58,917 nt of DNA from an uncultured Collinsella sp. (GCA_934654515.1 CAKUGA010000003.1:1-58917), one strand, 5' to 3'; positions 43,001 through 52,150 are shown, counted from the first letter of the stretch. A program made the numbers and translations. The notes: generated by a model from the sequence alone, not told the origin.

Positions 43001-45649
43001 CTAGCAGACGGCGTAGTCCTGGGGCTCGCGGCCGTAGTAGGCGTCCAGGTAGAGCTCCTTGATCTCGCTCATGAGCGGGTAGCGCGGGTTAGCGCCGGTG
43101 CACTGGTCGTTGAATGCCTGCTCGGTCATCTCGTCGAGCGTGTCGAGGAAGTACTGCTCGTCGACACCGTAGTCGGCGATGGTCTTCTTGACGCCGATGA
43201 AGTCCTTGAGCTCCTCGAGCTTCGTGATGAAGTTCTCGAAGGTCTCCTTGTCGTCCTTGCCCTCGATGCCGCAGTACTTGGCCATCTCGGCGTAGTTGTG
43301 CAGCGCGTTGGGGTAAGGATACTGGGAGAAGGTGCCCATCTTGACGGGGGCCTCGGCGGCGTTATAGCGCATGACGCGGGTCAGGATGACAGCGTTGGCG
43401 ATGCCGTGGGGCAGGTGATGGAAAGCGCCGAGCTTGTGAGCCATGGAGTGGTTGAGGCCCAGGAAGGCGTTGGCGAAGGCCATACCGGCCATGCAGGAGG
43501 CGTTGTGCATCTCCTCGCGGGCGTGCGGGTCCTTGGCGCCGTTCTCGAAGCTGGAGGGCAGGTTCTCAAAGACGAGCTTGGCAGCACGCTCGGAGAGGCC
43601 CTTGGTGTAGTCGGAAGCCATGATGGAGACGTAGGACTCGATGGCGTGGGTCATGACGTCGATGCCGGAGGCAGCGGTCAGGCCGCGCGGGGCGGTCATG
43701 CAGTTGTCGGCGTCGACGATAGCCATGTTGGGGAGCAGCGCGTAGTCGGCGAGCGGCCACTTGATGCCGGTCTCCTTGTCGGTGATGATGGCGAACGGCG
43801 TGCACTCGGAGCCGGTACCCGAGGAGGTCGGGACGGCGACGAAGTAGGCCTTCTTGCCCATCTCGGGGAAGGTGAAGATACGCTTGCGGATGTCCATGAA
43901 GTCCATGGCCATGTCCTCAAACTTGCACTCGGGGTGCTCGTACATCATCCACATGATCTTGCCGGCGTCCATAGCGGAGCCACCGCCGACGGCGATGATG
44001 ACGTCCGGCTCAAAGAGAGCCATCTGCTTGGCGCCGCGACGTGCGCACTGCAGCGACGGATCGGGCTCGACGTCGTAGAAGCAGTCGTGGGCGATGCCCA
44101 TCTCGTCGAGCTTGGCCTCGATGGCGCGGGTGTTGCCATTCTTGAAGAGGAACTGGTCGGTGACGATGAAGGCGCGCTTCTTGCCCATGACGGTGCCGAG
44201 CTCGTCGAGAGCGACGGGCGTGGAACCCTTCTTGAAGTAGACCTTCTCGGGAGCGCGGAACCACAGCATGTTCTCACGGCGCTCGGCCACAGTCTTAACG
44301 TTGATCAAGTGCTTCACCCCAACGTTCTCGGAGACGGAGTTGCCGCCCCAGGAGCCGCAGCCCAGGGTCAGAGACGGCTTCATGCCAAAGTTGTACAGGT
44401 CACCGATGCCGCCGTGCGAGGACGGGGTGTTGATGACGATACGGCAGGCCTTCATGACGTGCTCGAACAGGCTGATCTTCTCGGCCTGGGCGGGGTGCAC
44501 GTACAGAGAGGCGGTGTGGCCCGGGCCACCGGCGAGCACCAGGTGCTCGGCCTTGTCGACGGCCTCCTGGAAGTCCTTGGCATGATACATGGCCAGGACC
44601 GGGGAGAGCTTCTCGTGGGAGAACTCTTCCTTGGCGGGGTCGGTGGAGGTGACCTCGGCGATCAGGATCTTGGTCTTGGCGGGAACCTCGATGCCGGCGA
44701 GCTCGGCGATCTTGGCGGCAGCCATGCCGGGGATGCGGTGATCGAGGGCGCCGTTCTTGAACATGGCGGCACGCAGGGCCTCCATCTCGGCACCCTGCTT
44801 GACGAAGTAGCAGCCGCGCTTCTGGAACTCGGCCTTAACCTGGTCATAGATGGTGTCGATGACGGTCACGGACTGCTCGGAAGCGCAGATCATGCCGTTG
44901 TCGAAGGTCTTGGAGTGGATGATGGAGTTGACGGCGAGCAGCACGTCGGCGGTGTCGTCGATGATGACCGGGGTGTTACCGGCGCCGACGCCCAGGGCAG
45001 GCTTGCCCGAGGAGTAAGCGGCCTTGACCATGCCCGGGCCACCGGTGGCGAGGATGATGTCGACGTCACGCATGACCATGTTGGTCAGCTCGATGGAGGG
45101 GACATCGACCCAGCCGATGATGCCCTCGGGGGCGCCAGCCTTGACGGCGGCGTCAAGCACGAGCTTGGCGGCGGCGATAGTGCACTTGGCAGCTGCCGGG
45201 TGCGGGGAGATGATGATGCCGTTGCGGGTCTTCAGGCTGATCAGCGTCTTGAAGATCGCGGTGGAGGTGGGGTTGGTCGTCGGGATGACGGCGCCCACGA
45301 TACCGATGGGCTCGGCGATCTTGGTGATGCCGTAGGCCTCGTCGCGCTCCAGGACACCACAGGTCTTGGTGTTCTTGTAAGCGTTGTAGATGTACTCTGC
45401 GGCGTAGTGGTTCTTGATGACCTTGTCCTCAAGAACGCCGCGGCCGGTCTCCTCGATGGCCATCTTCGCCAACGGGATACGAGCCTTGTTGGCGGCCATG
45501 GCGGCCTCGTAGAAGATCTTGTCGACCTGCTCCTGCGTGTACGTAGCAAAAAGCGCCTGGGCCTCTCGCATCTGAGCGAGCTTAGCCTCAAGCGCCTCTA
45601 CGTTGTCCACAATTGCGGGAGTAGTGTTTTCCGGTGACTTTTTCACCAT
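43001..45649 (-). CDS. adhE: Bifunctional acetaldehyde-CoA/alcohol dehydrogenase AdhE
   Basis: AdhE reduces acetyl-CoA to ethanol in two NADH-consuming steps and forms long filaments (spirosomes). The N-terminal aldehyde dehydrogenase domain (about 15-440) has the catalytic Cys255 in GMICASEQS. The linker leads to an iron-dependent alcohol dehydrogenase domain (about 460-880) with GGGSAMDAGKIMW, the metal His residues in GLNHSMAHKLGAFHHLPHG, and SGTGSECTPFA. The 882-residue length is normal. ATG 45649 has a GGAGACAC-type site upstream. It points to ethanol fermentation and anaerobic redox balancing. Confidence 0.97.
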   Translation of the reverse strand: MVKKSPENTTPAIVDNVEALEAKLAQMREAQALFATYTQEQVDKIFYEAAMAANKARIPLAKMAIEETGRGVLEDKVIKNHYAAEYIYNAYKNTKTCGVLERDEAYGITKIAEPIGIVGAVIPTTNPTSTAIFKTLISLKTRNGIIISPHPAAAKCTIAAAKLVLDAAVKAGAPEGIIGWVDVPSIELTNMVMRDVDIILATGGPGMVKAAYSSGKPALGVGAGNTPVIIDDTADVLLAVNSIIHSKTFDNGMICASEQSVTVIDTIYDQVKAEFQKRGCYFVKQGAEMEALRAAMFKNGALDHRIPGMAAAKIAELAGIEVPAKTKILIAEVTSTDPAKEEFSHEKLSPVLAMYHAKDFQEAVDKAEHLVLAGGPGHTASLYVHPAQAEKISLFEHVMKACRIVINTPSSHGGIGDLYNFGMKPSLTLGCGSWGGNSVSENVGVKHLINVKTVAERRENMLWFRAPEKVYFKKGSTPVALDELGTVMGKKRAFIVTDQFLFKNGNTRAIEAKLDEMGIAHDCFYDVEPDPSLQCARRGAKQMALFEPDVIIAVGGGSAMDAGKIMWMMYEHPECKFEDMAMDFMDIRKRIFTFPEMGKKAYFVAVPTSSGTGSECTPFAIITDKETGIKWPLADYALLPNMAIVDADNCMTAPRGLTAASGIDVMTHAIESYVSIMASDYTKGLSERAAKLVFENLPSSFENGAKDPHAREEMHNASCMAGMAFANAFLGLNHSMAHKLGAFHHLPHGIANAVILTRVMRYNAAEAPVKMGTFSQYPYPNALHNYAEMAKYCGIEGKDDKETFENFITKLEELKDFIGVKKTIADYGVDEQYFLDTLDEMTEQAFNDQCTGANPRYPLMSEIKELYLDAYYGREPQDYAVC

Positions 45650-45689
45650 TTGTGTCTCCTTGCGATCGGAGATTTACCCTACGCCTTGC

Positions 45690-45698
45690 ATGATAGCA
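45690..45698 (-). promoter_or_regulatory. Extended -10 promoter for adhE
   Basis: On the - strand, TGCTATCAT is an extended -10 element; there is no good -35. The -10 box lies within a palindrome, CTTGC-ATGATA-GCAAG on the + strand (45685-45700), which would put an operator directly on the promoter. Confidence 0.55.
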
Positions 45699-45741
45699 AG
45701 AAATTATTCGGCGAACGGTCAGATTCCTGTAAAAGGCACAC

Positions 45742-45771
45742 TAAAACGCTTCAAATAACTGAAGCGTTTTA
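45742..45771. promoter_or_regulatory. Large inverted repeat upstream of adhE (operator candidate)
   Basis: TAAAACGCTTCA (45742-45753) and TGAAGCGTTTTA (45760-45771) are perfect 12-base arms around 6 bases, centred about 70 bases upstream of the expected adhE start. It could be a regulator site or a terminator. It does not match the Rex consensus. The rest of the 45650-45999 gap holds the adhE promoter, repeat copy C and the rpmB terminator. Confidence 0.55.
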
Positions 45772-45867
45772 ACAAAACGATCCGCCTGCCGCATCGCCTC
45801 AATTATTGGGCGCAGGTCAAGCTACAAGGCATATCAGCTGGGCTACGATCCCTTTGACATCTGCAAA

Positions 45868-45896
45868 CACTCATGTAAGTCTGTCCCCAATGAGTG
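45868..45896 (-). repeat. Short inverted-repeat element, copy C (diverged)
   Basis: CACTCAT and ATGAGTG arms flank, on the - strand, TGGGGACAGACTTAC. The core and arms-plus-core layout resemble copies A and B. It lies just after the rpmB terminator in the rpmB direction. Confidence 0.45.
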
Positions 45897-45897
45897 C

Positions 45898-45931
45898 AAA
45901 AAAGGCGTCCTCCGTGGGGGAGGACGCCTTT
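45898..45931 (-). terminator. Terminator after rpmB
   Basis: GGCGTCCTCC (45904-45913) pairs with GGAGGACGCC (45919-45928). Read on the - strand it is followed by TTTTTT; on the + strand only TTT follows. Confidence 0.88.
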
Positions 45932-45999
45932 GGTAAGTTCTATGTGAACGCGAGGTCTTTGACCCGGAGAGTCCGAGGTACTTGTTGGTAAGACCTTAT

Positions 46000-46188
46000 T
46001 TAGGAGCGCGCAACCTTGCCGGACTTGAGGCAGGTGGAGCAAACGTTCATCTTGCGACGGTGACCATCGACGACGACGTAGACGCGCTGGATGTTGGGGC
46101 GGAACTTACGGTTGGTGACGCGGTGAGAGTGGCTGATGGAGCGACCGGCAACGGGGTGCTTACCGCAAACTTCGCAAACTTTGGACAT
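46000..46188 (-). CDS. rpmB: 50S ribosomal protein L28 (zinc-binding type)
   Basis: L28 is a small large-subunit protein. The 62-residue product starts MSKVCEVCGKHPVAG and has SHRVTNRKFRPNIQ, the family signature. Two Cys pairs (5/8 and 50/53) mark the zinc-ribbon form rather than the Cys-free form used under zinc shortage. ATG 46188 follows AGGAGGG; the open frame upstream is not needed. It is a single-gene unit. TGCTATAGT on the - strand (46243-46251) is an extended -10 promoter. Confidence 0.95.
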   Translation of the reverse strand: MSKVCEVCGKHPVAGRSISHSHRVTNRKFRPNIQRVYVVVDGHRRKMNVCSTCLKSGKVARS

Positions 46189-46242
46189 AACTGACCCTCC
46201 TTGGGCGACAAACGAACATGTCGCGTTAACAAACAAGCCTGA

Positions 46243-46251
46243 ACTATAGCA
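46243..46251 (-). promoter_or_regulatory. Extended -10 promoter for rpmB
   Basis: On the - strand TGCTATAGT (TGn plus TATAGT) lies about 55 bases before the rpmB ATG. The -35 region is poor. Confidence 0.6.
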
Positions 46252-46479
46252 CAGAAGTCACTCCCTGTGCGCAATCTACACAGAGATATTTCTCTTTTGG
46301 CGATAGTGCCCACGCCACGGCCCTGGACGTAGATCCGATTTGCGTGCAGCAGGGGGGATTATGCCAGCTCGCAACAAGGTTTTCAAGCTCGTCCCACAAA
46401 TATATATAGGTTTATTGAGCGTAGGGTTCCGTTTACGGATTGCTCTGTATTTATGCTCGCAATTAAGCTCAAGGTTGGC
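46252..46479. other. Intergenic stretch before the pyr leader
   Basis: No gene is visible. The part near 46400 is A/T-rich. TTTTCA (46380-46385) and TATATA (46403-46408) are 17 bases apart and may be a + strand promoter for the pyr operon further upstream than the TACACT box at 46480. Otherwise I see nothing clear. Confidence 0.35.
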
Positions 46480-46485
46480 TACACT
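46480..46485 (+). promoter_or_regulatory. Possible -10 box for the pyr operon
   Basis: TACACT at 46480-46485 would start transcription near 46492, just before the folding leader. The hexamer 17 bases upstream (TCGCAA) is a poor -35. Confidence 0.4.
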
Positions 46486-46503
46486 ATCCCTTGACCATTA
46501 AAG

Positions 46504-46601
46504 GGGTACGAGATACCCACATGGAATTACATAGCTGCCAAAGAGCAGCCCTTCCTGTGGGTGTCTGGTCCGCTTTGAGCGGTCGGGCATCTATTTTTTT
46601 T
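46504..46601 (+). promoter_or_regulatory. Attenuator-like leader of the pyr operon
   Basis: Three competing stems can be read. GGGTA/TACCC (46504-46518) is a small early hairpin. GATACCCACA (46512-46521) pairs with TGTGGGTGTC (46556-46565), enclosing GCTGC/GCAGC. GGTGTCTGGTCCGCT (46560-46574) pairs with AGCGGTCGGGCATC (46578-46591) and is followed by TATTTTTTTT, a terminator. Stem 2 excludes both the first and the third, the logic of an attenuator controlled by PyrR. I do not see the Bacillus PyrR-binding consensus. Confidence 0.65.
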
Positions 46602-46628
46602 GACTGTGTCAGCAGTCAAGACATGTGA

Positions 46629-47225
<597 letters not shown>

Positions 47226-47229
47226 TACC

Positions 47230-48174
47230 GTGGCGTTCAACCATAAGCACCTGATCGACATTACCGAGTACTCCGAAGAGGACATCAAGCTCATCCTCGA
47301 GACCGCCAAGGCGTTCTCCGAGGTCAATGAGCGTGCCATCAAGAAGGTCCCCACGCTCAAGGGCAAGACCATCGTCAACATGTTCAACGAGCCTTCGACG
47401 CGCACCCGCAGCTCCTTCGAGCTCGCCGAGAAGCGTCTTTCGGCCGACAGCCTCAACTTTGGCGGCTCCTCGACCTCCACGGTCAAGGGCGAGAGCCTCG
47501 TCGACACCGTCGAGACCCTCAACGCCTACAAGATTGATTGCATCGTCGTTCGCGATAAGCACGCCGGTGCTCCCTACATCGTCACGCAGAACTCGCCCGC
47601 GAGCGTCATCTGTGCCGGCGACGGCAAGCACAACCATCCCACGCAGGCCCTGCTCGACCTGTACACCATCTGGGAGCACAAGGGCGACTTCCACGGTCTT
47701 AAGGTCGCCGTCGTCGGCGATATCGCGCACTCCCGTGTCTGCGGCTCGCTGATCCCCGCCCTTAAGATCATGGGCTGCGAGACCTACGCCGTCGCCCCCG
47801 GCACGCTGCTGCCGCCGGCGCCCGAGGTCCTGGGCTGCGACCACGTGACGAGCGACCTCGATTCCGTCCTGCCCGAGCTGGACGTCGTCTACATGCTGCG
47901 CGTGCAGCAGGAGCGCCTCGAGGGTGCTCCGTTCCCGACCATTCGTGAGTACCACAAGCTCTTCGGCCTGACCAAGGACCGCGAGAAGCTCATGAAGCCC
48001 GACGCGATCATCTGTCACCCGGGCCCCATCAACCGCGGCGTCGAGTTCGACTCCTATATGGCCGACCACCCGCAACGCTCCGTCATCCTGGAGCAGGTCT
48101 ACGCCGGTATCTGCGTGCGTATGGCTATCCTGTATCTGCTGCTTGGAGGTGCCGATAATGGCCTTGCTTCTTAA
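47230..48174 (+). CDS. pyrB: Aspartate carbamoyltransferase catalytic subunit
   Basis: PyrB makes N-carbamoyl-aspartate in pyrimidine synthesis. The carbamoyl-phosphate site STRTRSSFE is at 56-64, with GSSTSTVKGESL, HPTQALLDLYT and the aspartate-binding VYMLRVQQER further on. The 314-residue length is typical. No pyrI regulatory subunit gene is nearby. GTG 47230 is preferred; GTG 47218 overlaps the GGGAGG ribosome site. The 3' end overlaps pyrC by 17 bases. Confidence 0.96.
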   Translation: MAFNHKHLIDITEYSEEDIKLILETAKAFSEVNERAIKKVPTLKGKTIVNMFNEPSTRTRSSFELAEKRLSADSLNFGGSSTSTVKGESLVDTVETLNAYKIDCIVVRDKHAGAPYIVTQNSPASVICAGDGKHNHPTQALLDLYTIWEHKGDFHGLKVAVVGDIAHSRVCGSLIPALKIMGCETYAVAPGTLLPPAPEVLGCDHVTSDLDSVLPELDVVYMLRVQQERLEGAPFPTIREYHKLFGLTKDREKLMKPDAIICHPGPINRGVEFDSYMADHPQRSVILEQVYAGICVRMAILYLLLGGADNGLAS

Positions 48175-49447
48175 GAATGCCCACGTCGTCGACCCGTCCG
48201 TCGAGCTTGACGGTGTCGTTGACGTCCTGATTGACGGCGACAAGATCGCCGAGGTCGGCGAGAATCTCGCCGTCGAGGGAGCCGAGGTCCGCGACCTTTC
48301 CGGCAAGTACCTCGTCCCCGGTCTGGTGGATATGCACGTTCACCTTCGCGAGCCCGGCTACGAGGTCAAAGAGGACATCGAGAGCGGCACCCGTGCAGCT
48401 GCCAAGGGCGGCTTCACCGGCGTGTGCGCCATGCCCAACACCGATCCCGTCACCGATAACGGCACCGTCGTGGAGTTCGTCAAGTCCCGCGCTGCCGAGG
48501 TCGGTCACTGCCGCGTCTATCCGTCGGGCGCCATGACCCGCGGTCTTAAGGGCGAGGCCATGTCCGAGATGGGCGATATGGTCGCCCGCGGCGTCGTCGC
48601 CTTCACCGACGACGGTCGCGGCGTGCAGGGCGCGGGCATGCTCCGTCGCTGCATGGACTACGGCAAGATGTTCGGCAAGGTCTTTATGAGCCACTGCCAG
48701 GACGAGGACCTGGTCGGCCACGGCCAGATCAACGAGGGCAAGGTCTCGACCCGTCTGGCTCTCGAGGGCTGGCCGGCTGCCGGCGAGGAGCTTCAGATCG
48801 CCCGCGACATCGAGATCGCCAAGCTGACCGGTGCCAAGCTGCACATCCAGCACATCTCCACCGCCCATGGCCTGGAGATCGTGCGTGCCGGTAAGGCCGC
48901 TGGCGTTCAGGTTACCTGCGAGGCCACCCCGCACCACATGTTCCTGACCGAGAACGACCTGGACGAGACCTACAACACCTCGCTCAAGGTCAATCCGCCG
49001 CTGCGTACCGAGGAGGATGCCGAGGCCATCCGCCAGGGCGTCATCGACGGCACCGTCGACGCTATCGTCACCGATCACGCTCCCCACACCCCGTGGGAGA
49101 AGGCCCGCGAGTTCGAGCTTGCGCCCTTCGGCATGATCGGCCTCGAGACTTCGCTGTCGCTCGTCCTCACCGAGCTGGTCAACACGGGCAAGATGAGCAT
49201 GGGCCGCATGGTCGAGCTCATGGCCATCAAGCCGCGTGAGATCCTGGGCCTTGACCAGGTTCAGGTCAAGGCGGGCTCCGTTGCCGACCTGACCGTCTTT
49301 GATCCTTCCGCCACTTGGACGGTCGGCGAGGACGGTTACGAGTCGCGCGCCGAGAACTCCGGTTTTGCCGGCCGCACGCTCACCGGTCGTGCCACCGATG
49401 TGTTTGTCGGCGGCAAGCAGACGCTCGCCGACGGCTGCATCTGCTAG
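48158..49447 (+). CDS. pyrC: Dihydroorotase
   Basis: Dihydroorotase closes the pyrimidine ring. It is a zinc amidohydrolase with metal His in VDMHVHLREPG (near 56-66), the HISTAHGLEIV block and the late Asp in IVTDHAPHTPWEK. The 429-residue length marks the class I type rather than the shorter E. coli enzyme. ATG 48158 lies inside the end of pyrB, with GGAGG at 48145-48149, so the two genes are translationally coupled. Confidence 0.96.
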   Translation: MALLLKNAHVVDPSVELDGVVDVLIDGDKIAEVGENLAVEGAEVRDLSGKYLVPGLVDMHVHLREPGYEVKEDIESGTRAAAKGGFTGVCAMPNTDPVTDNGTVVEFVKSRAAEVGHCRVYPSGAMTRGLKGEAMSEMGDMVARGVVAFTDDGRGVQGAGMLRRCMDYGKMFGKVFMSHCQDEDLVGHGQINEGKVSTRLALEGWPAAGEELQIARDIEIAKLTGAKLHIQHISTAHGLEIVRAGKAAGVQVTCEATPHHMFLTENDLDETYNTSLKVNPPLRTEEDAEAIRQGVIDGTVDAIVTDHAPHTPWEKAREFELAPFGMIGLETSLSLVLTELVNTGKMSMGRMVELMAIKPREILGLDQVQVKAGSVADLTVFDPSATWTVGEDGYESRAENSGFAGRTLTGRATDVFVGGKQTLADGCIC

Positions 49448-49539
49448 CATAGCCTTATCGCTTTTGTGCGCGGTGCCCTTGCGGTGCCGCGCTTTCTGTT
49501 CGCCTGAACCATGCAACCGCATGGGGGATTGGAGCGTCT

Positions 49540-50331
49540 ATGCCCACACCTTCCACTGCACGCATGCACGACTTCGAGGTCGTCTCGAACCTGGAGATCG
49601 CCGACGGCATCTTCTCGCTCGTTATCTCGGCCCCCAAGCTTGCAAGTGCGCTCAAGCCCGGCCAGTTTGTGAACATTGCCGTGCCCGGCGATGCGTCCTC
49701 GCTGCTTCGCGTGCCCCTGAGCTTCTATCGCGCCGACGCCCAGGCCGGCACCGTCGAGCTGTGGTACGCCGTCGTGGGCGACGACACCCGTCGTCTGTCG
49801 CAGATGGCCCCTGGTTCCACCTCTAATCTGCTGGGCCCTGGCGGCCGCGGCTGGCTTGTGCCCGAGGGCACTAGGAAGGCGCTGCTCGTTGCGGGCGGCA
49901 TCGGTGTTCCGCCCGTGCTGTGCCTTGCCGGCAAGCTTGCCGAGCAGGGTGTGGCCGTTGACGTGTGCCTGGGCTTTGGCACCGCGTCCAAGGCCGTGGG
50001 TATCGATGAGTTCCGTGCTCTGTGCGACACGGTCAATGTGTGCACCGACGACGGCTCGCTTGGCACGCACGGTTTTTGCACCGATCCTGCCGCCGAGCTG
50101 CTTGGCGAGGGCGGCTACGACTACGTGGCCAGCTGCGGTCCCGCCGTCATGATGAAGAAGGTCGCCGCCGCTGCCGCCGAGGCCGGTGCGTACTGCGAGG
50201 TGTCGCTCGAGCGCATGATGAGCTGTGGCTTTGGCGCCTGCAACACCTGCAATGTCGAGACGGTCGACGGTATGAAGGGTGCTTGCATGTGCGGCCCCGT
50301 GTTCGATGCTTCCAAGGTGGTGGTCTTCTAG
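49540..50331 (+). CDS. pyrK: Dihydroorotate dehydrogenase B electron-transfer subunit
   Basis: PyrK passes electrons from dihydroorotate to NAD+ through FAD and a 2Fe-2S cluster. The FAD-binding RVPLSFYRAD and NAD-binding LLVAGGIGVPPVL blocks are present, and the cluster ligands lie in CGFGACNTC with a later Cys in GACMCGPVF. The 263-residue length is normal. ATG 49540 is 92 bases after pyrC. Its stop overlaps the pyrD start by one base. Confidence 0.95.
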   Translation: MPTPSTARMHDFEVVSNLEIADGIFSLVISAPKLASALKPGQFVNIAVPGDASSLLRVPLSFYRADAQAGTVELWYAVVGDDTRRLSQMAPGSTSNLLGPGGRGWLVPEGTRKALLVAGGIGVPPVLCLAGKLAEQGVAVDVCLGFGTASKAVGIDEFRALCDTVNVCTDDGSLGTHGFCTDPAAELLGEGGYDYVASCGPAVMMKKVAAAAAEAGAYCEVSLERMMSCGFGACNTCNVETVDGMKGACMCGPVFDASKVVVF

Positions 50332-51254
50332 TGGGTACCGTGAACATGGCCGTCGATTTCGGCGGCGTCAAGATGCAGAACCCCATCAACACCGCAGCCG
50401 GTACCTTTGGCTACGGTTGGCAGTTCCAGAACTTCTTTGATGTTTCCCAGCTGGGCGCCATCACCACCAAAGGTTGCGCTGCCGAGCCCTGGCCCGGCAA
50501 TCCCGCGCCCCGCATGGCCGAGATTCCCGGCGGCATGATCAACTCCGTGGGCCTTCAGAACCCCGGCGTGGCCGCCTTTGCTCGCGAGTCCGGTCCGTGG
50601 CTCGAACAGCTGTCCAAGGACGGCTGCCAGGTCATCTGCCAGGTTGCCGGCCACTCCGTGGACGAATTTGTCCGCGCGCTCGAGATGTATGTCGAACTGT
50701 GCCCCTGGGCTGCCGGCTACGAGATCAACGTGAGCTGCCCCAACATCGCCGCCGGCGGTGCCGCCATGGGCTCCACGCCCGAGGGCGCCTCTGCCGTCAT
50801 GGCCGCCTGCCGCAAGGTGACCGACAAGCCGCTGTTCGTGAAGATGGCTCCGGTCAACGTCGCCGAGATCGCCAAGGCTCTCGAGGCCGAGGGCGCCGAC
50901 GGCCTTTCGGTCATCAACTCGATCCAGGGTATGGCTATTGACGTGCATACCCGCAAGTCGCGCGTCGCCAAGCCCAAGGGCGGCCTTTCGGGCCCGCTGT
51001 GCCACCACATCGCCGTGCGTATGGTCTGGGAGGTTGCCCAGGCCGTCGATATCCCCATCAACGGCGTTGGCGGCGTCATGACCGGTGAGGACGCGGCCGA
51101 GTTTATCCTGGCTGGCGCTACCTGCGTGTCGGTCGGTATGGCCAACTTCGTCGACCCGTGCGCTTCGCTCAAGATCGCGCATGAGCTCGAGGCCTGGGCC
51201 GAGTCCCAGGGCGTGAAGGACATCAACGAGCTGGTAGGTGCGTTCGAATGCTAG
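50331..51254 (+). CDS. pyrD: Dihydroorotate dehydrogenase B catalytic subunit
   Basis: This is a class 1B enzyme oxidising dihydroorotate with FMN. Signature blocks are KMQNPINTAAGTFGYG, GGMINSVGLQNPG, the catalytic Cys in INVSCPNIAAGG, and KMAPVNVAEIAKA; GVGGVMTGEDAAEFILAGA binds FMN. It works with PyrK and NAD+, which suits an anaerobe. GTG 50331 or ATG 50346 could start it; the longer frame upstream overlaps pyrK and is not coding. The end overlaps pyrF by seven bases. Confidence 0.95.
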   Translation: MGTVNMAVDFGGVKMQNPINTAAGTFGYGWQFQNFFDVSQLGAITTKGCAAEPWPGNPAPRMAEIPGGMINSVGLQNPGVAAFARESGPWLEQLSKDGCQVICQVAGHSVDEFVRALEMYVELCPWAAGYEINVSCPNIAAGGAAMGSTPEGASAVMAACRKVTDKPLFVKMAPVNVAEIAKALEAEGADGLSVINSIQGMAIDVHTRKSRVAKPKGGLSGPLCHHIAVRMVWEVAQAVDIPINGVGGVMTGEDAAEFILAGATCVSVGMANFVDPCASLKIAHELEAWAESQGVKDINELVGAFEC

Positions 51255-51964
51255 AGACCGATGCCCGCGACCGCGTTATCGTCGCCCTCGACTGCGACCG
51301 TGAGCGTGCACTCGAGCTCGCCCGCGAGCTTTCGGGCCATGCTGCCTGGCTCAAGGTCGGCATGACGCTCTATTACGCTGAAGGCCCCGAGATCGTCAAG
51401 ACGTTCAAGGACCTGGGCTTCAAGGTCTTCCTCGACCTTAAGTTCCACGATATTCCGCATCAGGTGCGCGGTGCCGCCCGTTCGGCCTCGCTTGCCGGTG
51501 CCGACCTGCTTTCGGTTCACGGCCTGGGCTCGGGCGCCATGCTCGCTGCCTGCCGCGAGGGCGCCGAGGAGGCGCGCGAGGACCGTGCCAAGCTCGTCGC
51601 CATCACCGTGCTCACGAGCATGAACCAGGATTCGCTCAGCGAGATCGGCGTCGAGTCGCCGGTGGCCGAGGAGGCAGCGCGTCTGGCGAAGCTCGCCCAG
51701 GCCAACGGCATCGACGGTATCGTGTGCTCGCCGATGGAGGCCCACGATATGCGTGAGCTGCTGGGCCCCGATGCGCTCATCGTGACCCCGGGTGTTCGTC
51801 CGGTTGGTGCGGCGCTGGGAGATCAGTCCCGCGTGGCCACGCCTTCCCAAGCTATCGAGCGTGGCGCGAGCCACATCGTGGTGGGCCGTCCCATCACCGG
51901 TGCCGACGATCCGGTTGCCGCCTTTGACGCCATCGTTGCCGAGCTGGTCGAAAACGTCGCGTAA
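51248..51964 (+). CDS. pyrF: Orotidine 5'-phosphate decarboxylase
   Basis: PyrF makes UMP in the last step of the pathway. The catalytic motif is FLDLKFHDIPHQV (Asp-x-Lys-x2-Asp, near residue 60), with VALDCDRERAL at the N-terminus and VTPGVRP near the C-terminus; VVGRPITGADDP binds phosphate. The 238-residue length marks the short bacterial form. ATG 51248 overlaps pyrD. pyrE and carAB are not in this operon. Confidence 0.96.
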   Translation: MLETDARDRVIVALDCDRERALELARELSGHAAWLKVGMTLYYAEGPEIVKTFKDLGFKVFLDLKFHDIPHQVRGAARSASLAGADLLSVHGLGSGAMLAACREGAEEAREDRAKLVAITVLTSMNQDSLSEIGVESPVAEEAARLAKLAQANGIDGIVCSPMEAHDMRELLGPDALIVTPGVRPVGAALGDQSRVATPSQAIERGASHIVVGRPITGADDPVAAFDAIVAELVENVA

Positions 51965-52009
51965 AAGATTCCCCTAAGTCACCACTTTTGGGTCTCATTA
52001 GCACAAAAT

Positions 52010-52075
52010 AGCCCCTGTGCCTGCGTAAACTTTCCCATCCTTTGTGTGGAATCGCAGGTCAGGGGCTCATCTTTT
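52010..52075 (+). terminator. Probable terminator after pyrF
   Basis: AGCCCCTG (52010-52017) pairs with CAGGGGCT (52060-52067), with CCTGCG/CGCAGG (52020-52025, 52053-52058) inside, making a long stem with a 27-base loop. The following CATCTTTT is a weak U tract. Confidence 0.6.
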
Positions 52076-52086
52076 AGCGCGATATA

Positions 52087-52115
52087 TTGCACTTTTTGCA
52101 GGTATCGTCTAATCT
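52087..52115 (+). promoter_or_regulatory. Promoter 1 for mihF
   Basis: TTGCAC (52087-52092) and TAATCT (52110-52115) are 17 bases apart. Confidence 0.6.
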
Positions 52116-52150
52116 ATGGAGCCGCGATTGGGCATTTGGTACGTTTGACG

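Noticed and set aside
42992-45637. Open frame of about 880 codons on the + strand opposite adhE
   Set aside because: AdhE is certain; the antisense product is Gly/Val/Asp-rich repeat-like sequence with no domain.
45806-45991. Small open frames on both strands between adhE and rpmB
   Set aside because: They run through a strong terminator and the repeat, lack ribosome sites and resemble no family.
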